This document shows, piece after piece, positions 37,925 to 49,763 of a stretch of 64,000 bases of DNA (positions are counted from its first letter, which is position 1; every line of letters starts with the position of its first letter). Under the pieces are notes generated by a model, which saw only the letters and a program-made list of their open reading frames with translations, searched no databases and was not told where the DNA came from. Origin of the DNA: Streptomyces huasconensis (GTDB lineage: Bacteria > Actinomycetota > Actinomycetes > Streptomycetales > Streptomycetaceae); the NCBI GenBank assembly GCA_004010275.1, contig RBWT01000008.1, positions 25,292-89,291 on the forward strand, written 5' to 3'. A program made the translations under genes and the position numbers.

Positions 37925-39712
37925 ATGATCATCCTTGGGTACAACGGTTTCTCGCGGGTCGCGGAGCTCTTCGGCCGGCTGTACGGCCACACCCCCGACA
38001 GCGTCGACCGGTACAACCTCATCGGCCATGACGCCGCGGCCTGTCTCATCGTCGACGGCCGGCTGGTGGCCGCCGTCGAGGAGGAGCGGCTCAACCGGGA
38101 GAAGAAGACCAGCGCGTTCCCGGCGCAAGCCATCCGCTGGTGCCTCGACCAGGCCGGACTCACCTTCGAGGACGTCGACCGGTTCGCCTTCGGCTGGAAC
38201 CACAGTGACGCCTACGCCGACGCGGTGGTGACCGGCGTCGCCGGGTCCCCCGAGAGCGCCGAGGCCAGGCTCCGCACCCTCACCACCTTCGGCGAGCTGT
38301 ACCTGGGGGCACTGGGCCGCAGCGCGCTGGTGGAGGACTTCACCCGCTCCACCGGCTACGCCCTGCCGGACGAGAAACTCGTCACCGTGCCGCACCACCG
38401 GGCCCATCTGGCCTGCGGCCGGTTGTTCTCGGGGGCCACGGACGCCGCGTTCCTCATCAACGACGGGACGGCCGAGCGGGACAGCGCCATCATGGGCGAG
38501 GTCAGGGACGGCAAGGTCGAGGTCTTCGACCGGTTCACCATCGACGCGGGCAACTCCATCGCCCAGCTGTTCGGCTCGATCACCCGCTATCTGGGATTCG
38601 TGCCGAACAACGACGAGTACAAGGTGATGGGCCTCGCCGGCTTCGGCACGGCCCCTGCCGAGAACCCGCTGCTCGGCGAGGTCGTCACCCTGGAGGAGGG
38701 CGGCCGGTACAGCCTGCGGTTGGCACACGACCGGCGCGGCCCACGCGCCTACGACGCGTTGCTCGACGAGCTGTTCGGCGGCGACGACGACATCCGCCAC
38801 ACCTTCGCCTACCGGGTATGCCTGGCCGCCGCCGCCCAGCAGATGGTGGAGGAGGTCACCGCCCACCAGCTGCGGGCGCTCGCCGAGGCCACCGATCTGA
38901 GGGACCTGGTCTTCGAGGGAGGGCTGGCGCTGAACTGCGTCAACAACACCAAGCTCCTGGAGAGGACCCCCTTCGAGCGGGTGGAGGTGAGCTTCGGCGC
39001 GAGCGATCCCGGCGTGTCGATCGGCGCCGCCGCGCACGTCGCCTTCGAGGAGGCCGAGCAGCTCAGCGCACCCACGGCGCCCTACACGGGGCCCGAGTAC
39101 GGCGCCGAGGACATCAGGGAGGTGCTGCGGCGGCACGAATCCGAGCTGGCCTGGGAGGAGTTGCCGACCGGCACGGTGGCGGGCAGGACCGCCGAACTGC
39201 TGTCCGCCAGGAAGGTCGTCGGCTGGTTCCAGGGCCGCATGGAGTTCGGCCCCCGGGCGCTGGGCAACCGCAGTATCCTCGCCGACCCCAGCCACGCGGA
39301 CATGAAGGACATCATCAACAACCGCGTGAAACACCGGGAGCCGTTCCGGCCCTTCGCGCCCATCGTGCTGGAGGAGGATGCCGCGAAGGTCTTCGAGCTG
39401 GGGAAGAAGGAGCGGTCCCCGTACATGACCTTCGTCTTCCCGGTGCGCCCGGAGTACACCGAGAAGATCGCGGCGGCCACGCACGTGGACGCCACCTCCC
39501 GCATCCAGACCGTGACGCGGGAGAGCAATCCGCTGCTGGCTCGGCTGCTGTCGGAGTTCACCGCGCGGACCGGGGTGCCGTGCCTGGTGAACACGTCCTT
39601 CAACGTCGCGGGCGAGCCGATCGTCTGCTCGCCCGAGGACGCCGTCGCGTGCTTCCTCGGTACGGACATCGACCACCTGGTCATCGGGGACTTCGTGGTC
39701 TCCAAGAAGTGA
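37925..39712 (+). CDS. O-carbamoyltransferase (NovN/TobZ/CmcH family)
   Basis: A 595-aa enzyme of usual family length. The N-terminal Kae1-like domain starts MIILGYNGFSRVAELFGRLY, with metal-binding His in LIGHDAAACLIVDG, EEERLNREKKTSAFP, and the HHRAHLACG motif. The C-terminal YrdC-like half has WFQGRMEFGPRALGNRSILAD and CLVNTSFNVAGEPIVC. It uses carbamoyl phosphate and ATP to put a carbamate on a hydroxyl. NovN carbamoylates O3 of noviose, and the neighbours here support a sugar acceptor. It starts 23 bases after the C-methyltransferase, is the last gene of the operon, and is followed by a strong terminator. Confidence 0.94.
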   Translation: MIILGYNGFSRVAELFGRLYGHTPDSVDRYNLIGHDAAACLIVDGRLVAAVEEERLNREKKTSAFPAQAIRWCLDQAGLTFEDVDRFAFGWNHSDAYADAVVTGVAGSPESAEARLRTLTTFGELYLGALGRSALVEDFTRSTGYALPDEKLVTVPHHRAHLACGRLFSGATDAAFLINDGTAERDSAIMGEVRDGKVEVFDRFTIDAGNSIAQLFGSITRYLGFVPNNDEYKVMGLAGFGTAPAENPLLGEVVTLEEGGRYSLRLAHDRRGPRAYDALLDELFGGDDDIRHTFAYRVCLAAAAQQMVEEVTAHQLRALAEATDLRDLVFEGGLALNCVNNTKLLERTPFERVEVSFGASDPGVSIGAAAHVAFEEAEQLSAPTAPYTGPEYGAEDIREVLRRHESELAWEELPTGTVAGRTAELLSARKVVGWFQGRMEFGPRALGNRSILADPSHADMKDIINNRVKHREPFRPFAPIVLEEDAAKVFELGKKERSPYMTFVFPVRPEYTEKIAAATHVDATSRIQTVTRESNPLLARLLSEFTARTGVPCLVNTSFNVAGEPIVCSPEDAVACFLGTDIDHLVIGDFVVSKK

Positions 39713-39763
39713 CGCGCGTTCCCCTGCCGACCCGCACACACGAAGACACTGCCAGGCACGACT

Positions 39764-39806
39764 GAAGAGCGGCCCGCCGGAATCCCTCCCCGGCGGGCCG
39801 CTCTTC
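39764..39806. terminator. Strong bidirectional terminator closing the biosynthetic cluster
   Basis: A perfect 17-bp stem (GAAGAGCGGCCCGCCGG at 39764-39780, complement at 39790-39806) with a 9-base loop, between the convergent carbamoyltransferase and murA-like genes. It marks the right border of the cluster. Confidence 0.92.
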
Positions 39807-39861
39807 GTGTTTGTGGGCCGTTCGTGTGTGCGGCTCTTCGCGTGTGCGGGCCGACTGTCCC

Positions 39862-41391
39862 TCAGATGTCCCGGAACGTCTCGATCTGCGCCCCCACGGA
39901 GTTCAGCCGCTCCGCCAGGTCCTCGTACCCGCGGTTGATCACGTACACGTTGCGCAGTACCGACGTGCCCTCGGCGGCCATCATGGCGAGCAGGACGACC
40001 ACGGCGGGGCGCAGCGCGGGCGGGCACATCATCTCGGCGGCGCGCCAGCGGGTCGGGCCCTCCACCAGGACCCGGTGCGGGTCGAGGAGTTGGAGGCGGC
40101 CGCCCAGGCGGTTGAGGTCCGTGAGGTAGATCGCGCGGTTGTCGTAGACCCAGTCGTGGATCAGCGTCTTGCCCTGCGCCGCCGCCGCGATGGCCGCGAA
40201 GAAGGGGACGTTGTCAATGTTCAGGCCCGGGAACGGCATCGGGTGGATCTTGTCGATGGGCGCCTCCAGCTTGGAGGGGCGCACGGTGAGGTCGATGAGG
40301 CGGGTGCGGCCGTTGTCCGCCGGGTACTCCGCCGAGCGGTCGTGGTCGAGGCCCATCTCCTCCAGGACCGCCAGCTCGATCTCCAGGAACTCGATCGGCA
40401 CCCGGCGCACCGTCAGCTCGGACTCCGTCACGACGGCGGCGGCGAGCAGGCTCATCGCCTCGACCGGGTCCTCGGAGGGGGAGTAGTCGACGTCCACGTC
40501 GATGGTCGGCACGCCGTGCACGGTCAGCGTCGTCGTACCGATGCCCTCGACCTTGACGCCGAGCGCTTCCAGGAAGAAGCACAGGTCCTGGACCATGTAG
40601 TTCGAGGAGGCGTTGCGGATGACCGTCGTACCGGCGCTGCGGGCGGCGGCGAGCAGCGCGTTCTCCGTGACGGTGTCGCCGCGTTCGGTCAGGACGATGG
40701 GCCGGTCGGGGGAGACGTCCCGCGCGACCTCGGCGTGGTACAGCCCCTCGGTCGCCGCGATGTCCAGGCCGAACCGGCGCAGCGCGATCATGTGTGGCTC
40801 GATCGTGCGGGTGCCCAGGTCGCAGCCGCCCGCGTACGGCAGCTTGAAGCGGTCCATACGGTGCAGCAGCGGGCCGAGGAACATGATGATCGAGCGGGTG
40901 CGGCGCGCGGCCTCCGCGTCGATGGCGTCCATCTCCAGCTTGGCGGGCGGCACGATCTCCAGGTCGACGCCGTCGTTGATCCAACGGGTGCGTACGCCGA
41001 TGGAGTTCAGCACCTCCAGGAGACGGTAGACCTCCTCGATGCGGGCCACCCGGCGCAGCACCGTGCGGCCCTTGTTGAGCAGCGACGCGCAGAGCAGCGC
41101 CACGCACGCGTTCTTGCTCGTCTTGACGTCGATGGAGCCGGAGAGCCGGCGGCCGCCGACCACCCGCAGGTGCATCGGCCCGGCGTAGCCGAGCGAGACG
41201 ATCTCGCTGTCGAGCGCCTCACCGATGCGGGCGATCATCTCAAGGCTGATGTTCTGGTTGCCGCGCTCGATGCGGTTCACGGCGCTCTGGCTGGTGCTGA
41301 GCGCTTCGGCGAGCTGCGTCTGGGCTCAGCCCCGGTGCTGGCGGGCGTCGCGGATGAGCTTGCCGATGCGTACGAGGTAGTCGTCTGCCAT
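39862..41391 (-). pseudogene. MurA-like UDP-GlcNAc enolpyruvyl transferase with N-terminal HTH, interrupted by an in-frame stop
   Basis: The body (about 470 aa) is an EPSP/MurA-type transferase. It has the substrate Lys in KTSKNACVALLCASLL, the flexible loop with the active-site Cys (AGGCDLGTRTIEPHM), and inverse alpha-beta repeats throughout. Upstream in the same frame an XRE-type HTH reads MADDYLVRIGKLIRDARQHRG, stop, AQTQLAEALSTSQSAVNRIERG. Codon 22 (41326-41328) is TGA where a TGG tryptophan would fit the HTH sequence. Translation could restart at GTG 41280, which would lose half the HTH but keep the enzyme. A murA-like gene of this fused type beside aconitase is, as I recall, conserved in Streptomyces (SCO5998/SCO5999 of S. 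coelicolor). The stop may be real or a base error. Confidence 0.82.
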
Positions 41392-41404
41392 GTGTCGCAG
41401 GTTA

Positions 41405-41420
41405 TCTCAGATATGAGATG
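41405..41420. promoter_or_regulatory. Inverted repeat at the murA-like promoter
   Basis: ATCTCA-GATA-TGAGAT is a perfect 6-4-6 palindrome, 14 bases upstream of the ATG of the HTH-MurA gene. It is a natural candidate for autoregulation by the fused HTH domain (inference). Confidence 0.55.
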
Positions 41421-42046
41421 AGGCGCGCGCTGGGGTGGGCCGTTCGAGGAGCGGTCCTTCGCAGGCCGCCCCCGGCAGGGGAGTTGCCGACGCGGGCCCC
41501 GCCGCGCGGGCGGGAGCCCCGCCGCCGCCCGCGTCACTCGGGCGGCGGCCGCGCGTCCTGCCGACGACGGTGCGTCAGAGCCCACTCTGCCTCCGCCGGG
41601 CGCGCGGCGCACCTCGACGGAGCGATATCGGCCATCGGACGACATGTCATATCCCCGCCGCGCAGCACGAGGTCGGCAGCCCACCGGCTCCCGGAAACGT
41701 CACCCGTGCCGTGCCGACACGGGGCGCGCGGGGTCCTCAAAGCCTCCGTGAGCAGGGAATACGTCCGGCTGTTCCCTGGCGGTGCGCGACGGGGGACGCC
41801 CGTCCTGACGGCGCTCCAACCGCCCGCCGAGACCTTCGGGCGGCCCCCGGCCGACAGGGGGACGCCCGGCCACTGACCCGGACGCGTCGGCACGGAGGAA
41901 TGGCCTTCCGGTCACTGCTGTCCGAGCGCGGCCGTGGGTCGGTCTGTGCGCGCTGGCGATCCATGCGCAGTGGCGATGGTGGTTGTCACATTCGTGGGCA
42001 CGGCGGTGTCTTCATGCCAAACAGGCAAACGTCCAAGGAGAACACC
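41421..42046. other. Intergenic region without a supported gene; possible ECF41 promoter at its right end
   Basis: About 625 bases. Several short frames exist, but none has a ribosome site or recognisable sequence. Near the right end, TGTCACA at 41984-41990 is followed after 16 bases by TGTC at 42007-42010. This is close to the known ECF41 promoter pattern (TGTCACA, 16 bases, CGTC). It lies 37 bases before the AhpD-like gene, whose sigma factor is encoded next to it. Confidence 0.55.
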
Positions 42047-42624
42047 ATGGCGCTACGCATCCCGAAGGCCGAGCTCCCCGCCGGGCTCCGCGAGAACCTG
42101 ATCAAGCAGCTCGGTTCCGTGCCCGAGCCCCACGAGGTGCTGTGGAACAACCCCAAGCTCGCCGAGGCCAACCAGGAGTTCGCGGCCAAGGTGGCACCTG
42201 GGACGCGGCCGACGCGAGCCTCAAGACGTTCGCGCACATGGCCGTCGCGGCACAGGTCGGCTGCAGCTGGTGCCTCGACGTCAACTACTTCGCGGCGCTG
42301 AACCAGAACTTGGACCTGGCCAAGGCGAGCCAGGTGCCGCGCTGGCGGGAGTCGGAGGTGTTCACGCCGTTGGAGCGGGAGGTGATGGAGTACGCCGAGG
42401 CCATGACGAACACGCCGACGACCGTCACCGATGAGCTGTCGGCGAGTCTGCTCGGCCGGCTCGGCCCGGCGGCGCTGGTCGAACTCACCGTGTTCATCGG
42501 CTTCGCCAACCTGGCGGCCAGGTGCAACACGGCGCATGGGATCACCTCGCAGGGCTACTCCGATGCCTGCGAGATCCCGCTGGCCGGGCGTCCTCAGACG
42601 TCCGGCGCGGCGTCGGCATCATGA
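42047..42624 (+). CDS. Carboxymuconolactone decarboxylase/AhpD-like protein (ECF41 partner), one frameshift
   Basis: About 192 aa. CAAGGAG precedes ATG 42047, and the protein begins MALRIPKAELPAGLRENLIKQLG. The frame slips near 42195, then continues ATWDAADASLKTFAHMAVAAQVGCSWCLDVNYFAAL. The CxxC pair (CSWC) and following residues are the AhpD redox site. It then has EREVMEYAEAMTNTPTTV. Such proteins are one of the three classes (COE: carboxymuconolactone decarboxylase, oxidoreductase, epimerase) regularly paired with ECF41 sigma factors. Its stop overlaps the sigma factor ATG (ATGA), and it is probably the main target of that sigma factor. Confidence 0.85.
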
Positions 42625-43493
42625 CCGAGGACCCGTTCGTCGTCCATCGCGGCCTGCTGTTCACGGTCGCCTACGAGATGCTCGGTTCCGCGGCCGACGC
42701 GGAGGACGTGCTGCAGGAGTCCTGGCTGCGGTGGGCCGGCGTCGACCCGTCGCGGGTGAGCGATGCGCGGGCGTACCTCGTCAGGACCGTCACGCGGCAG
42801 GCGCTCAACCGGCTGCGGACGTTGGCGCGCAGCCGCGAGGACTATGTCGGCGAGTGGCTGCCGGACCCGCTGCTGACCACCCCGGATGTCGCCGAGGATG
42901 TGGAGCTCGCGGAGAGCGTCTCGATCGCGATGCTGACCGTCCTGGAAACACTCGGGCCCACCGAGCGGGCGGTGTTCGTGCTCCGCGAGGTCTTCGAGCT
43001 GCCGTACGGCGAGATCGCCGAGGCCATCGGGAAGTCCGCGGCCGCGGTACGGCAGATCGCGCGGCGAGCGCGCGAGCATGTGGCGGCCCGGCGCCCGCGG
43101 ATGCGGGTGAGCCGGTCGGAGCAGCAGGCCGTGGTGGAGCGGTTCCTGCTCGCGTTGCGTACCGGGCAGTTGCAGGAGCTTGTGGAGGTCATGGCGCCGG
43201 ACGTGGTCCTGATCGCCGATGGTGGCGGGCTCGCGGCCGCAGCTCTGGCTCCGATCCACGGGGTCGAACTCGTGGCGAAGGTGCTCGCGCGCACGAACCG
43301 GGCGGAAGCGACCCCGCTCGCGACGACGGCCGTGTGGCTCAACGGGGCACCTGCGGGCCGGATCGAGATCGACGGCGAGCCGGCCACAGCGGTGAGCCTC
43401 GTGGTGGAGAACGGGCAGATCACCCGGGTCTACTTGGTGAGAAACCCGCGGAAGCTGACGAGACTGGACGAACCGGTTGAACTCGCCAGGTAA
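42621..43493 (+). CDS. ECF41-type extracytoplasmic-function sigma factor
   Basis: A 290-aa sigma factor. Region 2 is LLFTVAYEMLGSAADAEDVLQESWLRW, the linker has EWLPDPLLTTPDVAED (the WLPEP-like motif), and region 4 is LGPTERAVFVLREVFELPYGEIAEAIGKSAAAVRQIARRAREHV. A C-terminal SnoaL-like domain of about 115 residues ends in YLVRNPRKLTRL, matching the NPDKL motif. This C-terminal domain replaces an anti-sigma factor and tunes activity in the ECF41 group. No anti-sigma gene is present, as expected. Coupled to the AhpD-like gene by ATGA. Confidence 0.92.
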   Translation: MTEDPFVVHRGLLFTVAYEMLGSAADAEDVLQESWLRWAGVDPSRVSDARAYLVRTVTRQALNRLRTLARSREDYVGEWLPDPLLTTPDVAEDVELAESVSIAMLTVLETLGPTERAVFVLREVFELPYGEIAEAIGKSAAAVRQIARRAREHVAARRPRMRVSRSEQQAVVERFLLALRTGQLQELVEVMAPDVVLIADGGGLAAAALAPIHGVELVAKVLARTNRAEATPLATTAVWLNGAPAGRIEIDGEPATAVSLVVENGQITRVYLVRNPRKLTRLDEPVELAR

Positions 43494-46711
<3,218 letters not shown>

Positions 46712-46730
46712 TCTTCGGCAGACAGCGGTT

Positions 46731-46769
46731 GAGGGCCGCACCCCGGTGTTCGTACGGGGTGCGGCCCTC
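46731..46769. terminator. Hairpin terminator after aconitase
   Basis: A perfect 15-bp stem (GAGGGCCGCACCCCG at 46731-46745, complement at 46755-46769) with a 9-base loop, 19 bases after the acnA stop and facing the convergent VOC gene. Confidence 0.9.
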
Positions 46770-46793
46770 GTCTTTCCGTCTGCGGGCTGTGGC

Positions 46794-47174
46794 CTAGCCG
46801 CCGTACGGGACCGTGATCAGTTCCATCGCGTGGAACGACGGGTCGAGGAAGTAGACCCCCTTGCCGCCGTCGTTGCGGTTGATCTCGCCCGGCTGCTTCT
46901 GATGCGGGTCCGCCCAGTGCGGGATGCCGCGCGCCCGGATCTTCTCGTACGCCGCTTCGAACTCCGCATCGGAGACGAGGAAGGCGTAGTGCTGCGGGGT
47001 GATGTGCTCGGCGGGGATGGTGGCGAAGTCCAGAGTGACGCCGTTGTTCAGGGCCACCGCGATGAACGGGCCCCATTCCTGGGTGATTTCGAGGCCCAGC
47101 AGGTCCGTGAGGAACTCGGCGGACTCCCGGTTGTCCCGGGCGTGGACGATCGTGTGGTTCAGCTCGACTGACAA
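46794..47174 (-). CDS. VOC-superfamily (glyoxalase/bleomycin-resistance fold) protein
   Basis: A 126-aa single VOC unit: ELNHTIVHARDNRESAEFLTDLLGLEI, HYAFLVSDAEFEAAYEKIRARGI, and the C-terminal metal/substrate strand GGKGVYFLDPSFHAMELIT. His, Glu and a later Glu are at positions able to bind metal. TTG 47174 is chosen because GGAGG lies upstream and the next methionine would cut into the fold. No functional partner nearby; substrate unknown. Confidence 0.85.
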   Translation of the reverse strand: MSVELNHTIVHARDNRESAEFLTDLLGLEITQEWGPFIAVALNNGVTLDFATIPAEHITPQHYAFLVSDAEFEAAYEKIRARGIPHWADPHQKQPGEINRNDGGKGVYFLDPSFHAMELITVPYGG

Positions 47175-47275
47175 GGAATGCCTCCAAGGGCATCTCCTGA
47201 CACCTCCATGCCTCACCCGGCCGGTGACCGGCACGCGATGCCGTCGTGGATCTTAGAGGAGGTCTCGATGGGCTC

Positions 47276-47653
47276 TCAAGGAGCGTCTTCCTGAACGCCG
47301 TCTTCCTGAACGCCGTCTTCCTGAACGCCGCCTCCCTGGACGTCTTCTTGAACGTCTTCCTGTACGACTTGACGCAGATGCCTCAGATACTCCTCGAACC
47401 GTTCGCGCCCTGACTCCGAGAGCCGGACCTGCGTCACCGGCCGACGCAGCTCGCGCAGCTTCGCGATCTCCACCAGCTCGGCCTTCTCCAGGATGGCGAG
47501 CTGCCGGGACAGTTCGGCGGCGGACAGGTCCAGCGCCTCGCGCAGATCGGCGAACGTCACCTGCTGCACATGGCGCAGAGAGCCGAGGATCGCCAGGCGC
47601 ATGGGCGAGTGCATCACCGTCACGAGACGTGTGCGCGGCTGCTCGTGCGTCAT
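47276..47653 (-). CDS. Winged-helix (MarR/ArsR-like) regulator with a repetitive acidic tail
   Basis: A 125-aa protein. A winged-helix domain covers about residues 10-90 (HSPMRLAILGSLRHVQQVTFADLREAL ... LSRQLAILEKAELVEI ... RRPVTQVRLSESGRERFEEYL), as in small MarR-like regulators. ATG 47653 follows GGAGG; GTG 47668 is an alternative. The last 25 residues are QED-rich repeats (QEDVQEDVQGGGVQEDG) encoded by near-perfect 15-base tandem units. The stop of the membrane protein gene lies only three bases from this ATG, so the two form an operon. Confidence 0.8.
   Translation of the reverse strand: MTHEQPRTRLVTVMHSPMRLAILGSLRHVQQVTFADLREALDLSAAELSRQLAILEKAELVEIAKLRELRRPVTQVRLSESGRERFEEYLRHLRQVVQEDVQEDVQGGGVQEDGVQEDGVQEDAP
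47283..47345 (-). repeat. 15-bp tandem repeat in the regulator gene tail
   Basis: On the plus strand the unit CTTCCTGAACGCCGT recurs about three times (from 47286), followed by degenerate copies. The units are in frame and encode repeated Gln-Glu-Asp-Gly-Val, so repeat number could vary without a frameshift. Confidence 0.75.
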
Positions 47654-47655
47654 GC

Positions 47656-48069
47656 TCAGCGCCTCCACCGCAGGACCAGGTAGACCAGCAGGCCGACGGT
47701 CGGCAGGGCCGCCGCGATCAGGGACCCTCCGAGGGGTGCCGGGTTGTCCCAGAGGATCTTGGACCCCGGGGCGCCGAGCATCATCGTGGCGAACACCACC
47801 GCCGCGTTCTCCGTCGCGGTGTGGGGCCTGCGGCGCGTGGCGCGCAGATGGAACCAGTACCAGCCCGTCATCAGGGTCAGGGCCGCTACGAGAGCCAGGA
47901 CCCGCACGGCAGTTGGAATGCTGTGCGCACTCACCGCGGCCAGCCCGGCCGGCAGGAGGCCGACGGAGAACACGCCCAGTACGCGCTCGCCGGCTCCGGC
48001 GGGCTTGTTCAGTCGAGGGGCTCCGTCGATGACCTCGAGCTGGCCGGCTGCGTCAAGCTGTCGTGCCAC
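47656..48069 (-). CDS. Small membrane protein of unknown function
   Basis: A 137-aa protein with four hydrophobic spans: VLGVFSVGLLPAGLAAVSA, TAVRVLALVAALTLMTGWYWF, NAAVVFATMMLGAPGSKIL and LIAAALPTVGLLVYLVL. Start GTG 48069 follows GAGGAGAG. Just upstream of the winged-helix regulator and probably cotranscribed, which resembles pairs where a small regulator controls its membrane partner. No family recognised. Confidence 0.75.
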   Translation of the reverse strand: MARQLDAAGQLEVIDGAPRLNKPAGAGERVLGVFSVGLLPAGLAAVSAHSIPTAVRVLALVAALTLMTGWYWFHLRATRRRPHTATENAAVVFATMMLGAPGSKILWDNPAPLGGSLIAAALPTVGLLVYLVLRWRR

Positions 48070-48208
48070 GGCTGATCTCTCCTCTGGGCGCCGCTTCCTT
48101 CTGGTTGCGACTCTGGCAGCTAGTTTCCAAATCAGCAACTGGAATGCTTGCCTCCGGATGCCCGTGAACTGCCGTGATCTGTCGTCAACTGCCGTCAACT
48201 GCCGTGAT

Positions 48209-49601
48209 TCAGCTCCGGATGCCGCGAGTCGAGCGGCCCGCCGAGGCCCGGGCCACGGCCACGGCCGCAGCGGCGGCCAGCACCCCGAGCGCCGCCCGCC
48301 CGAACGCCGCCCGGAAGTCCGGGCCTTGGGGCGTGCCACCGCCCAGTGCCGTACCCACCAGGACGGCGAGGCCGAGCGAGCCGCCGAGCTGGTCGACGGA
48401 GCGCTGCACGCCGGACGCCGTGCCCGCGTCGTCCTCCGTCACATCGGAGAGGGCCGCGTGTTGGAGTGCCACCAGGCCGATGCCCATCCCGGCCGCGACG
48501 CCGAGCATGCCGGGCATGACGTCCGTCCACAGGCTGCCGTGGTCGGGGAGCCGGGCGAGCCAGCCGAGCCCGGCCGCCGTCAGGAGCAGCCCGAGCAGCG
48601 CCGTGTACGTGACGCCGAGCGCGCCGATCAGCCGGGCCACCTGGGAGATCGCGAGCAGGAGCGCGGCGCAGAACGGCAGGTAGGCCAACCCGGCCTGGAG
48701 CGGGGTGAGTTCGATGACTTCCTGGAGGTACAGCGTGGCCAGGAAGAAGGTGCCCGAGAGCGCCGCGCTGAGCGGCACCGTCGCCGCGTTCGCGAGCGCC
48801 CGGACGCGGTGCGCGAAGAACGAGAGCGGCACCAGGGGGTTCGCGGACCGTGCGCGACGGCGACGAGCGCGGCGAGGAGCACGGCCCCGGCGAGCAGTGC
48901 GGCCGGTGAGCCGCGCAGCACGCCGTAGACCAGGGCGAGTGGTCCCGCCACCAGCAGGGCGGCGCCGGGCAGGTCGAGACGGCCGGGCCGTTCGGGGCGC
49001 GGCCCGTCGGGGCGTACGACCATCGGGGCCAGGGCGAGCACCGCCGCCGTGATCGGCACGTTGACCCCGAAGATCCAGCGCCAGTCGAGGAGTTGGACGA
49101 GCGCACCGGACAGCAGGACTCCGACGACGAGGCCGCTCGCGGAGATCGCGCCCCAGATGCTGAGCGCCTTGGCGCGCTCCTCGGGGGAGGGGTAGAGCAG
49201 GGCGATCAGTGACATCGCGGCGGGGGATGCGAGGGCCTCGCCCGCGCCCTGCGCGAAGCGGGCGGCGATCAGGGTCTCCAGGTTCGGCGCGAGTCCGGCC
49301 GCGAGAGAGGCGAGGGCGAAGAGCGCGGCGCCGAGCAGGAACATCCGCCGGCGCCCGAGCAGATCGGTGAGCCGCCCGCCGAGCAGCAGGAGCCGCCGCC
49401 GACGAGCGTGTAGCCGGTGACGACCCACGACAGTGCGGCCGCGTCCGCGTCGAAGCGGGCGCCGATGGCGGGCAGGGCGACGTTGACGACGGTCACGTCG
49501 ACGGCGATGAGGAACTGCAGGAGGGAGAGCAGCGCGAGGACGGGCGTGCGCCGCGAGGAGGCGTGTCCGCGCGTGGAGGGGCGTACGGGAAAGATGTTCA
49601 C
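48209..49601 (-). CDS. MFS multidrug efflux protein (EmrB/QacA type), two frameshifts
   Basis: A transporter of about 464 aa with GTG start 49601. The first spans have the DHA2 signature LLQFLIAVDVTVVNVALPAIG and LSWVVTGYTL. After a slip near 49395 it continues GRLTDLLGRRRMFLLGAALFA, ARFAQGAGEALASPAAMSLI and LVVGVLLSGALV. After a second slip near 48850 it continues PLSFFAHRVRALANAATVPL to the stop at 48209. The pieces join without loss, so sequencing error is likely. The ArsR-type regulator upstream on the same strand could control it. Confidence 0.83.
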
Positions 49602-49763
49602 GTGAAGGGCACTCCAGGTCGGCCCCGGGCGGGTGTGCGACGGGGGCTGAGGAAGACGGGACGCTTCCGTGCCACGGACCCGCGGGGCGGGTGGGGCACC
49701 TGGAGTTACTTGGTCACGGACATGGGCGGCACGCTAGCCGTCCGCGTGCCGGGGCGCACCTGA

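Noticed and set aside
1..39712. Assignment to the simocyclinone or novobiocin cluster
   Set aside because: It has angucycline genes and noviose-type genes, but in the window there is no aminocoumarin ring formation set, amide ligase or tetraene PKS. The gene mix does not match either cluster as I know them, so no product name is claimed.
1..39712. Assignment to cervimycin or polyketomycin
   Set aside because: Trideoxysugars and decorations are compatible, but no KSIII-like acyltransferase (CerJ type) or iterative type I PKS is present, and the UrdE-UrdF-KS order points to an angucycline.
39713..39861. Attachment site or tRNA at the cluster border
   Set aside because: Only a strong terminator hairpin was found; no tRNA-like sequence or direct repeats.
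37847..40027. A 726-aa minus-strand frame opposite the carbamoyltransferase
   Set aside because: Low-complexity shadow of a clear plus-strand gene; it also crosses the cluster terminator.
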